Positions 1 to 11,953 of a stretch of 64,000 bases of DNA are shown one piece after another. The translations under genes and the position numbers were made by a program. Origin of the DNA: Melanopsichium pennsylvanicum. Taxonomy: Eukaryota > Basidiomycota > Ustilaginomycetes > Ustilaginales. Below the pieces are notes generated by a model. It worked only from the letters and a program-made list of their open reading frames with translations. It made no database searches and had not been told where the DNA came from. Position 1 is the stretch's first letter. Each line of letters opens with the position of its first letter. The stretch is from NCBI GenBank assembly GCA_900208305.1, contig OAPG01000019.1, positions 248,001 to 312,000 on the forward strand. Reading direction: 5' to 3'.

Positions 1-2080
1 AATGGATCATCCAACTAAAATCGTAGGGATCCGTTCGAGCAGCAGCTTTTGGAGAGAGAAACCGCTTCTAGCTTCTATGCTTACCGCATATCTGAACAAC
101 ACGACTAGCTGGGCGCACGGGACAAAGAATGACAAAGTGAGAGGCGCGATCAGAAAAAGGTGCGGGACCGAAGCGAGCCCGCGTGTGGTGGAGGCGTGCC
201 CAACGCACCACAGCTTTCAGTGCTTGGCACAGCACTGAAACGAAAAGACCTGGATGTAAGTCACTTCGAGAAAAGGAAACAACAACGTAGCCATGCGAAG
301 AACGAGCCGTTGCTCGCAGCGCTGAGAAAAGAGTTGACTGCGATGGTATCTTGGCCGACGCCACAGGAGAAGTAGTCCACTTGCTTGTTCGCGTCTTTGC
401 ACACATCACAGCATCGGTGGACACTAGTCCTTCACGAGCCAGGATGTTGGACATTGGCTTTGGGAACAGCCTGTGCCGCTTTTGTGCGCACAGATGGACA
501 AAACAGAGACGCTGCTGGGAAGCACATATTACAACCATCTGCAGGCTGCGGGTGGTGCATGACAGGAGACGAAGAAGAATTACTGGGTTGAGCGTCTTTG
601 CATACATTGCCCAAGCATCATCGATGCAAGCTAATGCCATGGGGAGGCATGAATCGTGCGAGATTCTAAATCCTTTCGTGGCTTTTTGTTTGTTCCTTGT
701 AATCGATTTTCTCTTCGTGATTGGACCTCGAGCTCCAGAAGTGACAGAATGATTTGCGTAAGCAACAAGGTGAAGCGAAGCCCGAAATCTTCTCTGTGCA
801 AATTGGTCGCAGAGTAGTGTGCCATACCTTGGAGCCGATTCAGCTGACGTAGTGACGGGCGAAGCGAACCAAACGCTTGGAAGCAAGCGCTTGATGAGCA
901 GGTACACAACAGGCACAGAGCAGGGACGGGACACCGCAAAATGCAAGGATTAAGGGCAGCCGAGGCGGATTTTCAATACTATATCTGAAGCGATATGATG
1001 GAAGCGAAAGACCGAGCTTCGACCAGGAACGGGACTCGGAGACGAATCGTCGGGCAAAGTCAAAGGGCATGTAGAAGTGCTATGCTGTAGGTGGCTTCTG
1101 CAGGAAAGGCGGTACGGGGGAAAAAGTCGGCTTGTGGCAGCTGAGACCTAATGGTTCATGAAGGGCATTGAAACAGTCTTGAAAGGCTTGCAGCTGCTCC
1201 CGACGGAAGACAGACATGCATCAGGTAGCCGGCTTGGAATCCAGTCTCAGTAGAGGGTAGGTATACCCAGGCACAACTCTTAGACAGGGTCTCTCATCAA
1301 GCACAATATCAGCAAACACACTAACACAAAATCAAGAGTCAAATGGGGATCACGACCCAAGTGTCGGAGTTGAGAATGTGATTCAGTCAGAGACGGAAAC
1401 GCGGGCGAACGCCAAGTGATTACACTGTAAATAGAAAACAAGCTGGTCCGATAAGAACAAACTAACACCACGCGGATTCCATCCGAGGTCGGAGCTTTAA
1501 GCCACGCACGAATTCGTGAGAACGTAAAGCGCATGTCAAGATCAAATGGTGGTGCATCGTCAGCAGTCTTTGCGTAATTATCCTTCAAGACGAGCTGGTT
1601 TTGCTTCCACACAAACGCTTTATGACTCAGCGGGACCTAAGAACACCGAACCGATAAAACCTTCCTTCATTCAATCAATAATGAAGCAATCAACCAAATC
1701 ATTTTGTGTGGCACTGGGTCGCACGACGAGCGTTGTCGTTTTTGCACATGGCGCCTCTGCGAGCGACAACATGATTGTCGTAGGCATTTGGGTAGCAATC
1801 TATGCAGAGCCTTCTGCCAGACGCGCGGGGTGTCTTGCCTAGATGTATCTCGCTCGCCTCGTACTATTCCGCTGCACCCTGGGAAACGATTGCATCTTCG
1901 AGCACGGAATCCCCCGAATCAGGTGGCCCGTCCGATGGCTTCTAGACGAGTTTCCCGGGGTTCAGACAGTTACTGCAACAGTCACCAATAATCATCAGAT
2001 TCGTGCCAAGGTGACCTTATCTGCACTCTGCGTGAAGACCCAATCGACTGATATTTGATGATAGAAAGCACGAGTCTTGT

Positions 2081-2134
2081 CTTCGTTTGCTTTGTTGTCT
2101 TCCTTTGCTTTGTTGTCTTCCTTTGATTTGTTGT
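2081..2134. repeat. 18-bp tandem repeat, three copies
   Basis: Three consecutive copies of an 18-bp unit of the form CTTCCTTTGCTTTGTTGT, with single-base differences in copies 1 and 3. Read on the minus strand in one frame it would encode repeated KEDNKA, but no gene is supported around it. Confidence 0.85.
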
Positions 2135-5100
2135 TCACGCCGCCTCTCATTGCAAAGTCCCATTTCGCCTTGCTATTGATGCGTGCACTCGGATACAGCG
2201 TGCAGTCAGACAACTTGCATGCAGATATAAGGACGTGATCGTGAGTCCAGACAGTCAGATCTACTAAGCGGGTGGCCTCGGAATTCTCTTCCGACTTTTG
2301 ACATTGGAGAAGCATCACTACGATTCAATCCGGACAGAAACCAGGGGCGACCTTGGTCATGCGGAAATCCGAAGCGGCATATCCGATGGTGCGGCATCAT
2401 CACATGTCCCACACAATATTGTGTCGGTCAAATATTCCCACACCTTGTCAGGAAAAATGCATACGATCAGAGCTGCGAGTCCAGGATTTTGGAACGCAAA
2501 TGTATTGGCCAAAAAGGCTGTCCCGCTTCCAACGGAAGGCTTCCAAATGTGATCTGCGTGAGCGGGATGAATTTGGTGGCTTGCAGATGAGTACTTGGCA
2601 TTCCACTCAGCAAAATGCATTCATTGGGCCGTCGAAATTCGCCGACCGAATCAACGAGGAATTTTCATAATAATATTGATAAAACTCTTTGCAGGTTTTG
2701 TTTCTTGGGAAACGCTCTTTGTCGGTCATTTTTTCTGTCTCACCGCAGCACAGGTCTTTGTGTAGGCCTTTGAAGTCCTGTTGGTGTTCTGGAAGAAGAG
2801 ACCGAGCGCTCTTCAGCCTTTTTCCCACCCAGACTGTATTCTTGCTTATCTTGATGGAGACTGGGATGGTTGAACCACGAGTCGTCGCCTGCCATGAAAG
2901 TGATTGGGCTCGGCATATTTTGTGTCGCATGACGCGGTCTGATTGAGACTTATCCTCCGCCTCTCAAGAACGGCTCACCACGACGAATGAGACCGGTCAA
3001 TTTACTTTCCTCAACAGAACGACAATTTGATAGCAACAGCAACAAGTCAGATTTGCCATTAACAAAACGACCGTCAGTCGACCGCGGAAATCAACGCATC
3101 GGACGGATCAAGATCAAACAAATTGTCGTGAATGTGTTCAACTAGACAGACATGCAGGATTGAGCGCTTTCCGGATGATAGCATCGATGCAAGGCGAATT
3201 CCAATTCCGACTCGAAATTGGCTCCTGTCTAATGTTTTGCAATAGGGACCCAGCGAGCGAGGGACCGAAAATGGGTTTTTACGACCGGATCACACACGGC
3301 GGAAAGCAAATATAGAATTTCAAAGGGATTGTCCAGCATGAGATGAATCGGAATCGCCGGACAACATCAACAAAGTGCCAGTGTATGAAGTCCTATGCGG
3401 AAGCCCATGTAACAACGAACGATAGATTAAAGCGTCGAAACGGGCATAAATCGGTCTGCACTCAGAAGTTGAAAAGCTCTTTGCTTGACAAAGATTAAGC
3501 GCGATTCATTTTCGGCACTCGATCCAGCACAGAACTCGTTGACAGACATGCTCATCTGTGAAACAAATAGCCTCGTCCACCATTCAAAAATTTAGGGCTA
3601 GTCCACGTCGAGGTACCCGAGCTGAGAGAAGAGGCTCATGCTACATTCAGTCGCCGCACCTTTGACTGCAAACTGTTCTCGGACCTCACCGAGAATCTCT
3701 TACTAAAGTTAGGCCAGCCCACTTTATGGAGAAAAGGCGGCTAAACCCATCGAAATTCGACGCTGGTGTCAGACCCTGGCACCGCGTGGAAGTCCATCTT
3801 CTGTCTCGTGTCTCCCCTTTCAGATTCGAAAATTCGTTTTTCTTCTAATTTCACCAGGGAGGCAAAGGTTGATGATGTTGGCGTCTCGTCAGTGCGTTTG
3901 AACCCACAGAAAGCGTCATTTGGTGCGTGGCAGGCGAAACGCGGCCTTGCCGACGAGCGGACTTGCTCATCTTGCTATTCCTTCTTTCACTCTATTCGAG
4001 ATAGCTGCCGATCCAGGCCAGGCCCTGTAGGCTGCAGAATCTCAGAGGCTCTGGTACAGACAAGATCAAGGGTTCCAGTAGCCAAGCTGAGTCAAGGGGA
4101 TCCGGGTACGCCGAGTCTCGAAAGATTGGAAATGAAGACCCCGGAATTGTCGATTGCATTTTGAAGGTTCAGATCAGATACTGTCACCCTGGGACACCAA
4201 AAAGTCGCTCTGGCTCAACAGGGTTACGCCTTCGATTCAGCGGTTCTCGTTGGTCTGGGCGGAAAGCTTTACCGCGTAATCAATGTCTTTAGCCTTGTCT
4301 CGGTTCGCGCGGCCTGAACACACCTTTGGGCAGTACACCGTCTTACACTCGATTGCGCAAGTCATGGACACTTGCCTCCTTGCCTGTATGAAAATTCATT
4401 TCTCGGCAGGCGATTTTTTAGCACACGCTGGCTCAAGCTGTTTTTCACACCTTTTTCTGCCTTCGAACACGAAGCATGAAGAACTCCGCCACGGCCAGAA
4501 TCGTGCTGTCCGGGGTTCACCGAGAACAATCTTACGGATGGATAAAAAGGTCAGCCCTTTCAACCGCGGAAGCACAGTCGCTTCTTTTCAATATGTCTCC
4601 CATTCGAACTCACGGCTTGGAAGCAGAAGCATCATCAGGATAGAGAGCAACGGATCAAGCCGTTGGTGTTCAGCTGCTTGTGATAAGCTGCTGGCTGTCA
4701 GCTACTTTTACTAAAAGAAGGCGAGGGGGATCGTTCCGCAGATGATTGAGCTCTGCCGCATGAAAATTCTCATGCGAGATCAAGCCCAGTGAGTTCCACC
4801 GAGGAACACCTTGGAACAAGGGCAGGTGTCCAAATCTCCAAGAAATCAGTGTTCCCCGATTTGCAGTAAGCACCGATAGTCGCTCTCTGGATGCAGCGAA
4901 AACAAAATAATTAATTCTTTGAGGATTAAAAAGGGTAGGCAAGGCGCGGCACAGTAGGGCTGAGGTCAACAGAAGAAGAGAAGGTGAAAAGCGTCGCTTG
5001 TCGCTTATTTGGATTATCCGACCCTCGACGCAATTCTGTTGTCATTTTTTAGCACAGAGGCAATGGCAAGAGCACGCGGGATTTGGTTCGAAAGCACGAG

Positions 5101-5154
5101 GGATCCGGTTCTCACACTTGCTCCTGCAGCTACAGCATGCAGACCCAGATGTTT

Positions 5155-5222
5155 TTTGTTTTTTTTTTTGTATTTAACTATTTATTTAGTTTTTAGATGT
5201 TTTAGGTTATTATTTTTAGTCG
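5155..5222. repeat. AT-rich low-complexity tract
   Basis: About 65 bases composed almost only of T runs, with some A and G, in a region that is otherwise near 50% GC. No function is evident. Confidence 0.6.
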
Positions 5223-7451
5223 ACCAACACGCTGTGGCCCAATCCTCGTCCCATTTGGTTCGCTTTCTCCTCTCGAGGGTCGTTGAGCAACGATGATGAG
5301 GATCTGCTGCGACCGTCTACAGGTTGAGTTCGGTTTCGAGTCACGATCAATTTCGCTTTGTTCCACCTGCTACGTGGAGCTTGGATCAAGAAATCCCAGC
5401 GAAGATTGTACAGAGCACATGACGGACGGGTGATAGAGCATGAGCTAAAATCAGGTGATGCTCCTACTTCGTTGACACTCTTGTCATGGCACGATAACGG
5501 ATTTCGAAGTCATGCGAACGATGATCCTAAATAGTAGAGGCTCAGTGAGCACACCTCGAACTCTCGGTATGCCCTCGGTGACATTGTAGGCAGGGCTCGA
5601 ATGTATCAACAAACACCGAGTTATCAGCACCGGGCTGAAGTGAAGTGATCCAATACTGTAGAGTCCAAAGCCAGAGATTGCATGAGAGCGAGCTGCTTCA
5701 AATTAGATTCCACGGTCAAGCTGATCAATCGACCAGCGTAGAAACACACTATCGGTGCAAGTTTCGAAAGGAGCTTTAAAACCTTCATTTTCCCTGATGC
5801 GATGATGATACACCTCACCGAAGCGCCTTGTTAGAGCAAAGAATGCGCAGCAACTGTCAAATGATGGTTGCGTATGGAATGTCGTTGATCGGATTCCTTG
5901 CACGAGTGCATTCGGACTTTGGTACACAGCCAAATGACAAACCTGGAGAGCTTGTTGCGCAGTGTCGACTCAGCTTTTGCGATTCTCGATGCGATAGGGC
6001 AGCAATATATGAACAGCAAATTGTTTCCGCCAATCTCTCCCACCCTCTTTTCAGTGGGAAAAGAGGGCGAAAAAAAAATAAAAAGTTACAACAACAACAA
6101 CAACCTGTCACGGAATGGAAAAGCATGATTGGGGGGGGAAGAGACACGAAAAGAAATAAAGAGGAGCGACACGACGTGAACTCCGTGGGGACATAGAAAA
6201 GGAAAAAGTCGCGCACTGTGCTGAGCAGCTGCCGTGCTCTTGCTTGCATTGGCGATGTGCATCTGCGTCGTCGTCTGTGGATAGAGCTCATTTTTCCTGC
6301 CGTCACAAAAACAAAAGAGAAGAGCAAAGAGCCAGAATAACCATCAAAGTCTTACCAGGACTTCGCCAAAAGCCCACCAGGCACCAACCAATTTAGTCTC
6401 TCCGTTCTCGGAGCACAATTACGCTCGCTTGATGTTTGCCTTCCGTCATGCGAAGCACAATAACTATCACGTATGCAAGCAAGCCTCATGCTTCCATGAC
6501 CATTGTTCGTTCATGTCTCGCATACGACGTGTGTAAGTATGTCTGTGAGCACCCTCCGGTAATCGTGTTTCTCGTGGAAATCCTTTTTGTGCCTCTCTGT
6601 TCTCCTCGAATCTGGTTCCGTTCGACAACATGGACCGAAGAAGCTGCGGTGCACCTGCACTGCGGCTGGACATGCTCCCCTCGCACATCTCCCTTGACTT
6701 GCCCTTCCTTGTTCTGACTGACAATTGCACCTTTTCACTTTGCACACACTTTGCATTGATACTCTCGCATCGGAAAACAAAGCAATCTCTTCGGCGCCGG
6801 GCTGCGCTCTTTTGTTGCTGCTTCCGAAACCTGTGTTCGCCTTCCGTGACCGCATCATCGCTTCTGCTTCTGTCTCATCTCCCTGCTTTCGTGAGGGAAA
6901 CGCCGTCGCTCTTTTTGTCGCTCTACCCTTTCAATACCAACTCCAACTTCGAACTCAGTTTCTGCCTGTTGAGATCTGCGCCCACTCCAAGAATCTGCCC
7001 CCGACATCATTTAGGCAATCATACAATCAATCCCATCTGCTCGGCTATTCCGCCTCTGATCCCATCCATCAATAAAAATCCCAGTCGCTGTCCCCATCTA
7101 CCCTTCAGCCATCTTACTTCGGCCTGATCCGCCAATTCTTTCACCTCTCCTCCGATATCCTTTAAAGTCACCCAGTCAGGATTGGGCCGCACTTATCTAC
7201 GTCTTTCCCTTTGCTCCCTTTGCCTCTCTTTCATCCCCTTCTCCCACTCGCATCCGCTGTCGTACACTCGCTTCGCCTAAGGATAGAGTCGCGTTGGCGT
7301 AGTCGGACCACATCACGCCGGCCCGCTTCTGCTCTTTTCCGCTGCAATCACTCCCCATCTACTCATCATTGTTCTGTCAATTGTTCTTTGTACGGCAATC
7401 AGAGGTACGTCTCCGAACCACCATAGTGTTTTTGCTTAGTCGCTTTGAGCT

Positions 7452-9698
7452 ATGGAAAGAGATTCGGGGTGTCCGTATCGCTATCATCAGGAATATCGTC
7501 CTAGCAGCTTGTCCCCATCCAACTCTCCTTCTCGGTCATACAATACTCACTCTATCAACAGGACAACGCTCCCTCCCATCTCCTCTTCCACGAACGCGGC
7601 CACCACCAAATCAAGCCGCTCTTCCATCGCTTCCTCTTCAAGCTCTTTGTCAAGCCCATCTTCGTCTCATTCCTTCTTGTCTCGCTCAAGCGGTCCTATT
7701 GAGCCGTACAGCCCTGTCGACGGCCAGCCTTTGATTCAACCTACGCGAAGCATGCCCATCGCCGCGCAATCTTCTGCTCCCTTGCCACCTCATCGCACCA
7801 CTTCAACCACCATGCCCCTTGGGCACCACTCTTTCACAGACGTTTACTATCACTCACATCAACACTCTGCAGCTTCCCAGCAGCAGCCCGGTCGTCCAAT
7901 CGAGGACGGTTCACATTTGTGGGGTGATGGTATGAAAGGTATTTGGAACAGCTTGACTGGCGCTCCTCACAGAAAGCCTAGGTCTCCCAACGTCGGCACT
8001 CGCTCCAAGGGGGAGCATTTGGACCCTGCTCGTGCTTCCGAAGTCGAAGCTGCTACTTCAATCTGGGACATTCCACGCGAAACCGTCGCCATGACTATGG
8101 GCTTCCAACAAAGCAATAATGACGATCATTCGTTCCGATCTCAACAACTTTGGCATCAGCAGCAACAACAACATCAACAGCAGCAGCAGCAGCAGCAGAT
8201 GTCCTCATATCATGCCTCTGCTGATGACCAGCAGTCTCACCCTAACCACACGTCATCGTACAGCTCCATCCCTGCGCCTTCGGGCCTTGCTGTAGCAACA
8301 CCAGACGCGACGAGAACCCGTGGTAACTCTGATACCGATACCAACGTCCTGGCCGACCAGCACCACGCTCGTCGTTCCAATTACCAGCACGGTCGTTTCG
8401 CTGACGGATCTGCCGATACCCCCACCAACAACAACGGTCAGTGGTGGTCCGCCGAGTCCCACGCTGCTGCCGAGGATGTCAACAACCAATATGGCGCACG
8501 ACGACTGCAGCCACCTCCTCTTCCCGAGACCCGTTCTTCGGCTGCTCGACCGACCTGGTCCAACTCGGGCAACTTGGAGATTGGCGGATACGAGTTCCCC
8601 CAGTCCACTTTGGGCAAGCGTCAGTATGATGAACAAGCCATGGGTGGTTCAGCACAAGGCTCCGTTGCCGACGGTAGCGACATTGCTTCTCGACGATACT
8701 CTTTCGCCCCGAGCATGTCTTTCTCTCGCCCATCTGCCCCCATCAGCGGGATTATGAACGGCTACCGACCTTCATCGCACAGCACTGATCCGCGCCGACC
8801 TTCGCTTCCCTCTGACTCGTATGGAGCTCTACAGCAATCGTCCGCCGCGCAGCGCGCAGGCGGCTACTCGACACAGTCGCAATGGGGTCCTTGGGGTCAA
8901 GCCACTTCTAACTCGGGTGTTCCTGGTGCCACGACCACCTCCGGCTCATCCCCCAACCTGGCTGGCTGGCGCGACAGCGGTGCAATGCGATACGGCATTG
9001 AAGCAGGCTACCCATCCCCCAGCGGCATGCCTGGTGGAGAAAAACGTCAGCAACGCGACCGTTCTTCGTCATCTGCTTCCGCCGTCCAACAGACAAACAA
9101 TCTGGCCAACACGCCTTTCCACATCACCACGGACATTGTGCTTCGCGCACCTTCCGGATCCAAGATGGAAGACGTTTACTACGATCAGCATTGTGAACTG
9201 CGTACCGGAATGGCTGATCCTCCTGCCGCTGACTTTGAGGTGGAGAACGAAGAGGATCGCCCTCGATTGCAAACCGACAAGCTTCGTTTCCCTGGAGACC
9301 TCTACACTCCTCGATGGGTGCGAGGCAGCGGCAATGCGAGGGAAGCCTGGTGTGACCGTTGCGAAAGCGGGAATTGGTTGCAATTGAAGAATTCGCAGTA
9401 CTGGTACGATCAGGTGCACAAGCATGGGATCTCATCAGTCTCTGGTCTGCGCTTCACCGCTCCTACTCACTTGAAAGTATACGCAGATGCTGCGGGGACG
9501 GTGGAGGGCAAATGCCACCAGTGCAAGGAGTGGGTCCTGATTTGCACTGCCAAGAGGAGAAGAAACTTTGCAGCATTTTTCAAGCATGCCCATGCGTGTC
9601 ATTCGTATCGCAAGGCTAGTGCTGTCGGTAATGGGCCATATGTGGAACACAACCCAGGTGGACATAGGAATAAGAGGGGCAACGGGTCGCCTTCATAA
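7452..9698 (+). CDS. Rua1_C-domain protein, probable transcription regulator
   Basis: This intronless gene encodes 748 residues. The first roughly 600 are disordered and rich in Ser, His, Gln and Pro, with a Gln tract near residues 236-250. The recognisable part is the C-terminus, about residues 616-730: a Cys/His-rich domain with WCDRC (Cys 634/637), KCHQC (Cys 688/691) and a closing His/Cys cluster (FKHAHACH, about 711-717), consistent with zinc binding. This matches my memory of the Rua1_C family, named after the Ustilago maydis regulator of ustilagic acid synthesis. No glycolipid biosynthesis genes lie nearby, so I read it as a paralogous regulator and not the ustilagic-acid regulator itself. 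The ATG at 7452 is the first in frame. A long pyrimidine-rich leader precedes it. The target genes are unknown. Confidence 0.8.
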   Translation: MERDSGCPYRYHQEYRPSSLSPSNSPSRSYNTHSINRTTLPPISSSTNAATTKSSRSSIASSSSSLSSPSSSHSFLSRSSGPIEPYSPVDGQPLIQPTRSMPIAAQSSAPLPPHRTTSTTMPLGHHSFTDVYYHSHQHSAASQQQPGRPIEDGSHLWGDGMKGIWNSLTGAPHRKPRSPNVGTRSKGEHLDPARASEVEAATSIWDIPRETVAMTMGFQQSNNDDHSFRSQQLWHQQQQQHQQQQQQQQMSSYHASADDQQSHPNHTSSYSSIPAPSGLAVATPDATRTRGNSDTDTNVLADQHHARRSNYQHGRFADGSADTPTNNNGQWWSAESHAAAEDVNNQYGARRLQPPPLPETRSSAARPTWSNSGNLEIGGYEFPQSTLGKRQYDEQAMGGSAQGSVADGSDIASRRYSFAPSMSFSRPSAPISGIMNGYRPSSHSTDPRRPSLPSDSYGALQQSSAAQRAGGYSTQSQWGPWGQATSNSGVPGATTTSGSSPNLAGWRDSGAMRYGIEAGYPSPSGMPGGEKRQQRDRSSSSASAVQQTNNLANTPFHITTDIVLRAPSGSKMEDVYYDQHCELRTGMADPPAADFEVENEEDRPRLQTDKLRFPGDLYTPRWVRGSGNAREAWCDRCESGNWLQLKNSQYWYDQVHKHGISSVSGLRFTAPTHLKVYADAAGTVEGKCHQCKEWVLICTAKRRRNFAAFFKHAHACHSYRKASAVGNGPYVEHNPGGHRNKRGNGSPS
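8157..8200 (+). repeat. CAG/CAA trinucleotide run encoding a glutamine tract
   Basis: An imperfect CAG/CAA run inside the Rua1_C-domain gene, read in frame as Gln interrupted by His. Such tracts are prone to length change and are common in fungal transcription factors. Confidence 0.85.
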
Positions 9699-9952
9699 AC
9701 ACCAATCGCAATTCTATACCGTCTGGGCATCCAATCTATAAGCACCATCTCCTGTCGCGATCTTCGGTCATTCTTTTTGCTCTCTGTCTCTACGCTGTGC
9801 TTTTTCGACAATGATATCTGTTTGGTGATACCTTTTGTGCTTTTATGCGGAATCGAAACACGTCTTGTCTTCACAAACCTTGCACATCTGTTTGTTCACG
9901 ATGCTACTTTAAATTTGCTGTCTACAAGGCACAAGGGCCCGAATGACAGAGC

Positions 9953-11581
9953 CTAAAGTTCGTCATGAGACTTAGTCTGATCCTGGTGGTCTTTGGGAGC
10001 TTTCTGCTTGATCTTGTTTTCGCGTTCCTCGATCCTCTTCAACAACTCTTGATACATCTTTTCAACCCTTTCCAACTTATCATCAGACAAAGCGGGATCT
10101 TGGTTTCCCTTCTCGCGGGCGATCTTCATCAGTTCGACATCGCTGACCAGGTAGTGGGCCAGCCACTTTTCGCTTTCGAGTGCCATTTGTTCTGCTTTGT
10201 CCGGATCTTCTTTGAGCAATTTCTCTGCGGCTGCTTGAGCGTCGGTGAACTGCGTAGAGTAGTCCGAGTTCCAGTCAACTTGTTCTCCTTCAAGCCATCG
10301 CTGTAGGTTTTCTTTCAGGCTGATATCTTCGGAGTCGGATGTAGTGGTGGTGGTATGCGAATTGAGCTTGTAGGAAGAGGCATCGGAGGGGTCATCGCCG
10401 GATGTAGAATAGGAAGCACTGCGATCCGTGGTCGTCTTTCCGTCTTCGTCAGTGTTGGACGAGTAGGAGCTGCTCGAGGAGTAGGAGTGCGAAGAGCTGT
10501 CACCTGAAGCAGACGAATCAGTATCGCTGGCTGCCTTGGAAGCCTTCTTTCCTTCGTTGGCCTCTTTCTGCTCGGAAGCTTCGGATGCAGAGCCGTCTAC
10601 TCGAAGTTCCTCGCCTTGCTTAATCGCGGTATTCAACATCTCGGCCAAATCCTCCATCTTCTTCTGTCTCTCCTCTTCCGTCATATTCTCTTCCACCCTC
10701 CACTCCCTATTGGCACCCTTAGGAACCTCATCGATGTTTTCGTCCAACTTGACAGTCTTCTTTTTCGGTCGAGCCTTGGTCGCGGGCTTTTTGACTTTGC
10801 CAGTTTTGGCTTCCGGGATGGTGTCTTTGATCCATGCGTTGAGCTCGTGGTATTTGAGTGGGCCAGTGTACACTTTGATCCCGTCCTTATCGAAATCTTC
10901 ACCATCGGAACGAGAAGGTACTACGATAAGAAGAGGTAGCTTGTCCTCGCTTACATGTACGCCTAGGTGGATTCTCGCTGCTGCTTGAACCGGTCTTTGG
11001 TCCCCACGGAGGAAGGCGAAAGACAAGCTCTTCCTAAAATCCAGCGCTAGACTCTTGTACAGCGGACTACTGGTAGGCTTCTTGCTGAATAGGATCACTT
11101 TTGGCGTTGTCTGTTCGCCGGCTGCATAACTCTCCAACTCCTCTGCCTTCAACTTCTTAGCTCCCATTGGCAAGGCGTCCACCATAAATGCGGCAATGTC
11201 CTTTGCGCTCCTTGGTCCCTGGTAGTCTCTGGGCAACCTCTTCTTTGTTGCTGGGAAAAGCTTCAATGTTGGGAATCCCTGGATGCCATACTTGCTACAG
11301 AGAGGTTTATTCTTATCGTTGTCGCAGTCGATCGAGGCAAGCTTGACTACGCCGTCGAGCTGAGAAGCAACCTTGAGATAGTCCGGGACGAGATTTTGAC
11401 AGTGGCCACACCAGGGGGCAGTGAAGGCGACTAGGGTGGGTTTCTCGATGGAGAGCACCTCCCGTTCGAAGTTGTTCTGATCGAGGATGGTGACCTTGGA
11501 ATTCTTTGGAAAGAGTGCAGCCTCACTCGAGGTGGCGAAGAGGAGCGTTCCAATCAGAAGAAGACTGCTGGTCCACTTCAT
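9953..11581 (-). CDS. Protein disulfide isomerase family protein, ER-retained
   Basis: A 542-residue intronless gene for an enzyme of disulfide formation and isomerisation in the ER lumen. The N-terminus is a signal peptide (hydrophobic about 6-20, Ala-rich cleavage region near 21). A thioredoxin fold follows (about 27-135) with the active site WCGHC (Cys 58 and 61). A second thioredoxin-like region (about 150-260) has no CxxC. The middle is Lys-rich, then Ser-rich and acidic, followed by a charged C-terminal helical region. The last four residues are HDEL, the ER retrieval signal. Having one active thioredoxin domain plus an inactive one resembles the fungal Mpd1/P5-like branch more than classic four-domain PDI. 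It faces the next gene divergently and converges with the Rua1_C gene (254 bp gap). Confidence 0.92.
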   Translation of the reverse strand: MKWTSSLLLIGTLLFATSSEAALFPKNSKVTILDQNNFEREVLSIEKPTLVAFTAPWCGHCQNLVPDYLKVASQLDGVVKLASIDCDNDKNKPLCSKYGIQGFPTLKLFPATKKRLPRDYQGPRSAKDIAAFMVDALPMGAKKLKAEELESYAAGEQTTPKVILFSKKPTSSPLYKSLALDFRKSLSFAFLRGDQRPVQAAARIHLGVHVSEDKLPLLIVVPSRSDGEDFDKDGIKVYTGPLKYHELNAWIKDTIPEAKTGKVKKPATKARPKKKTVKLDENIDEVPKGANREWRVEENMTEEERQKKMEDLAEMLNTAIKQGEELRVDGSASEASEQKEANEGKKASKAASDTDSSASGDSSSHSYSSSSSYSSNTDEDGKTTTDRSASYSTSGDDPSDASSYKLNSHTTTTTSDSEDISLKENLQRWLEGEQVDWNSDYSTQFTDAQAAAEKLLKEDPDKAEQMALESEKWLAHYLVSDVELMKIAREKGNQDPALSDDKLERVEKMYQELLKRIEERENKIKQKAPKDHQDQTKSHDEL

Positions 11582-11953
11582 CGTGAGCGAAGATGCTTCG
11601 TAAAGGTCTGTGTGGTGAAGTTGAGTGATGACAATTAGGTAAGGAGAAAGGAAGAAAGAGATGTGCTGACGGGAAGCTTGTGTAGGTGGAGTAGTTTCCC
11701 CACAAAGTCCATATTTATTCTATCGCAACGCTAAAGCCATGTCAGTGCGTAGTGAGGGTTTGGACGATGGCAAAAGTTGACGTGGAATTAATTGAAAGCC
11801 TGTCCAATAATTTGCCGAGACAATTTAGAGCTCAACACAAAACAAATTTAACAATTACAATTTTTTTCTTTCAGTGCATCCTCGGATCTCGGCTCGTTGA
11901 AAGTATCCGGAGGGTTTCTCGCTTTCATCTATGCTTCTCGAAGGACCCTTCTT
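11582..11953. promoter_or_regulatory. Shared intergenic region of two divergent genes
   Basis: About 370 bp between the minus-strand PDI start and the plus-strand mitochondrial-protein start, so it must carry both promoters. It includes an AT-rich tract at about 11836-11875. No specific factor site is claimed. Confidence 0.5.

Larger units (their letters stand above)
1..7451. other. Gene-poor region with no recognisable protein-coding gene
   Basis: I found no coding region here that I can support. The open frames are short or overlap on both strands, mostly lack a convincing ATG, and show no protein family motif. The longest is a 292-codon frame on the minus strand at 68-946 that opens with TTG. 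The stretch holds a three-copy 18-bp tandem repeat (2081-2134) and a T-rich AT tract (about 5155-5222). From about 6420 it becomes strongly pyrimidine-rich, which fits a long promoter and 5' leader for the transcription-factor-like gene starting at 7452. A sequence matching a splice donor (GTAAGT, about 6533) and one matching an acceptor (TTTTTGCTTAG, ending about 7440) would allow a leader intron; this is inference. The rest of the window has about one gene per 2.5 kb, so 7.4 kb without one stands out. Confidence 0.6.

Noticed and set aside
68..946. 292-codon open frame on the minus strand
   Set aside because: It begins with TTG, has no recognisable motif or typical amino acid pattern, and overlaps equally long frames on the other strand. 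I treat it as chance.
6630..7127. 165-codon frame on the plus strand
   Set aside because: Pyrimidine-rich leader sequence gives Ser/Leu/Pro-rich translation in any frame; no family resemblance.
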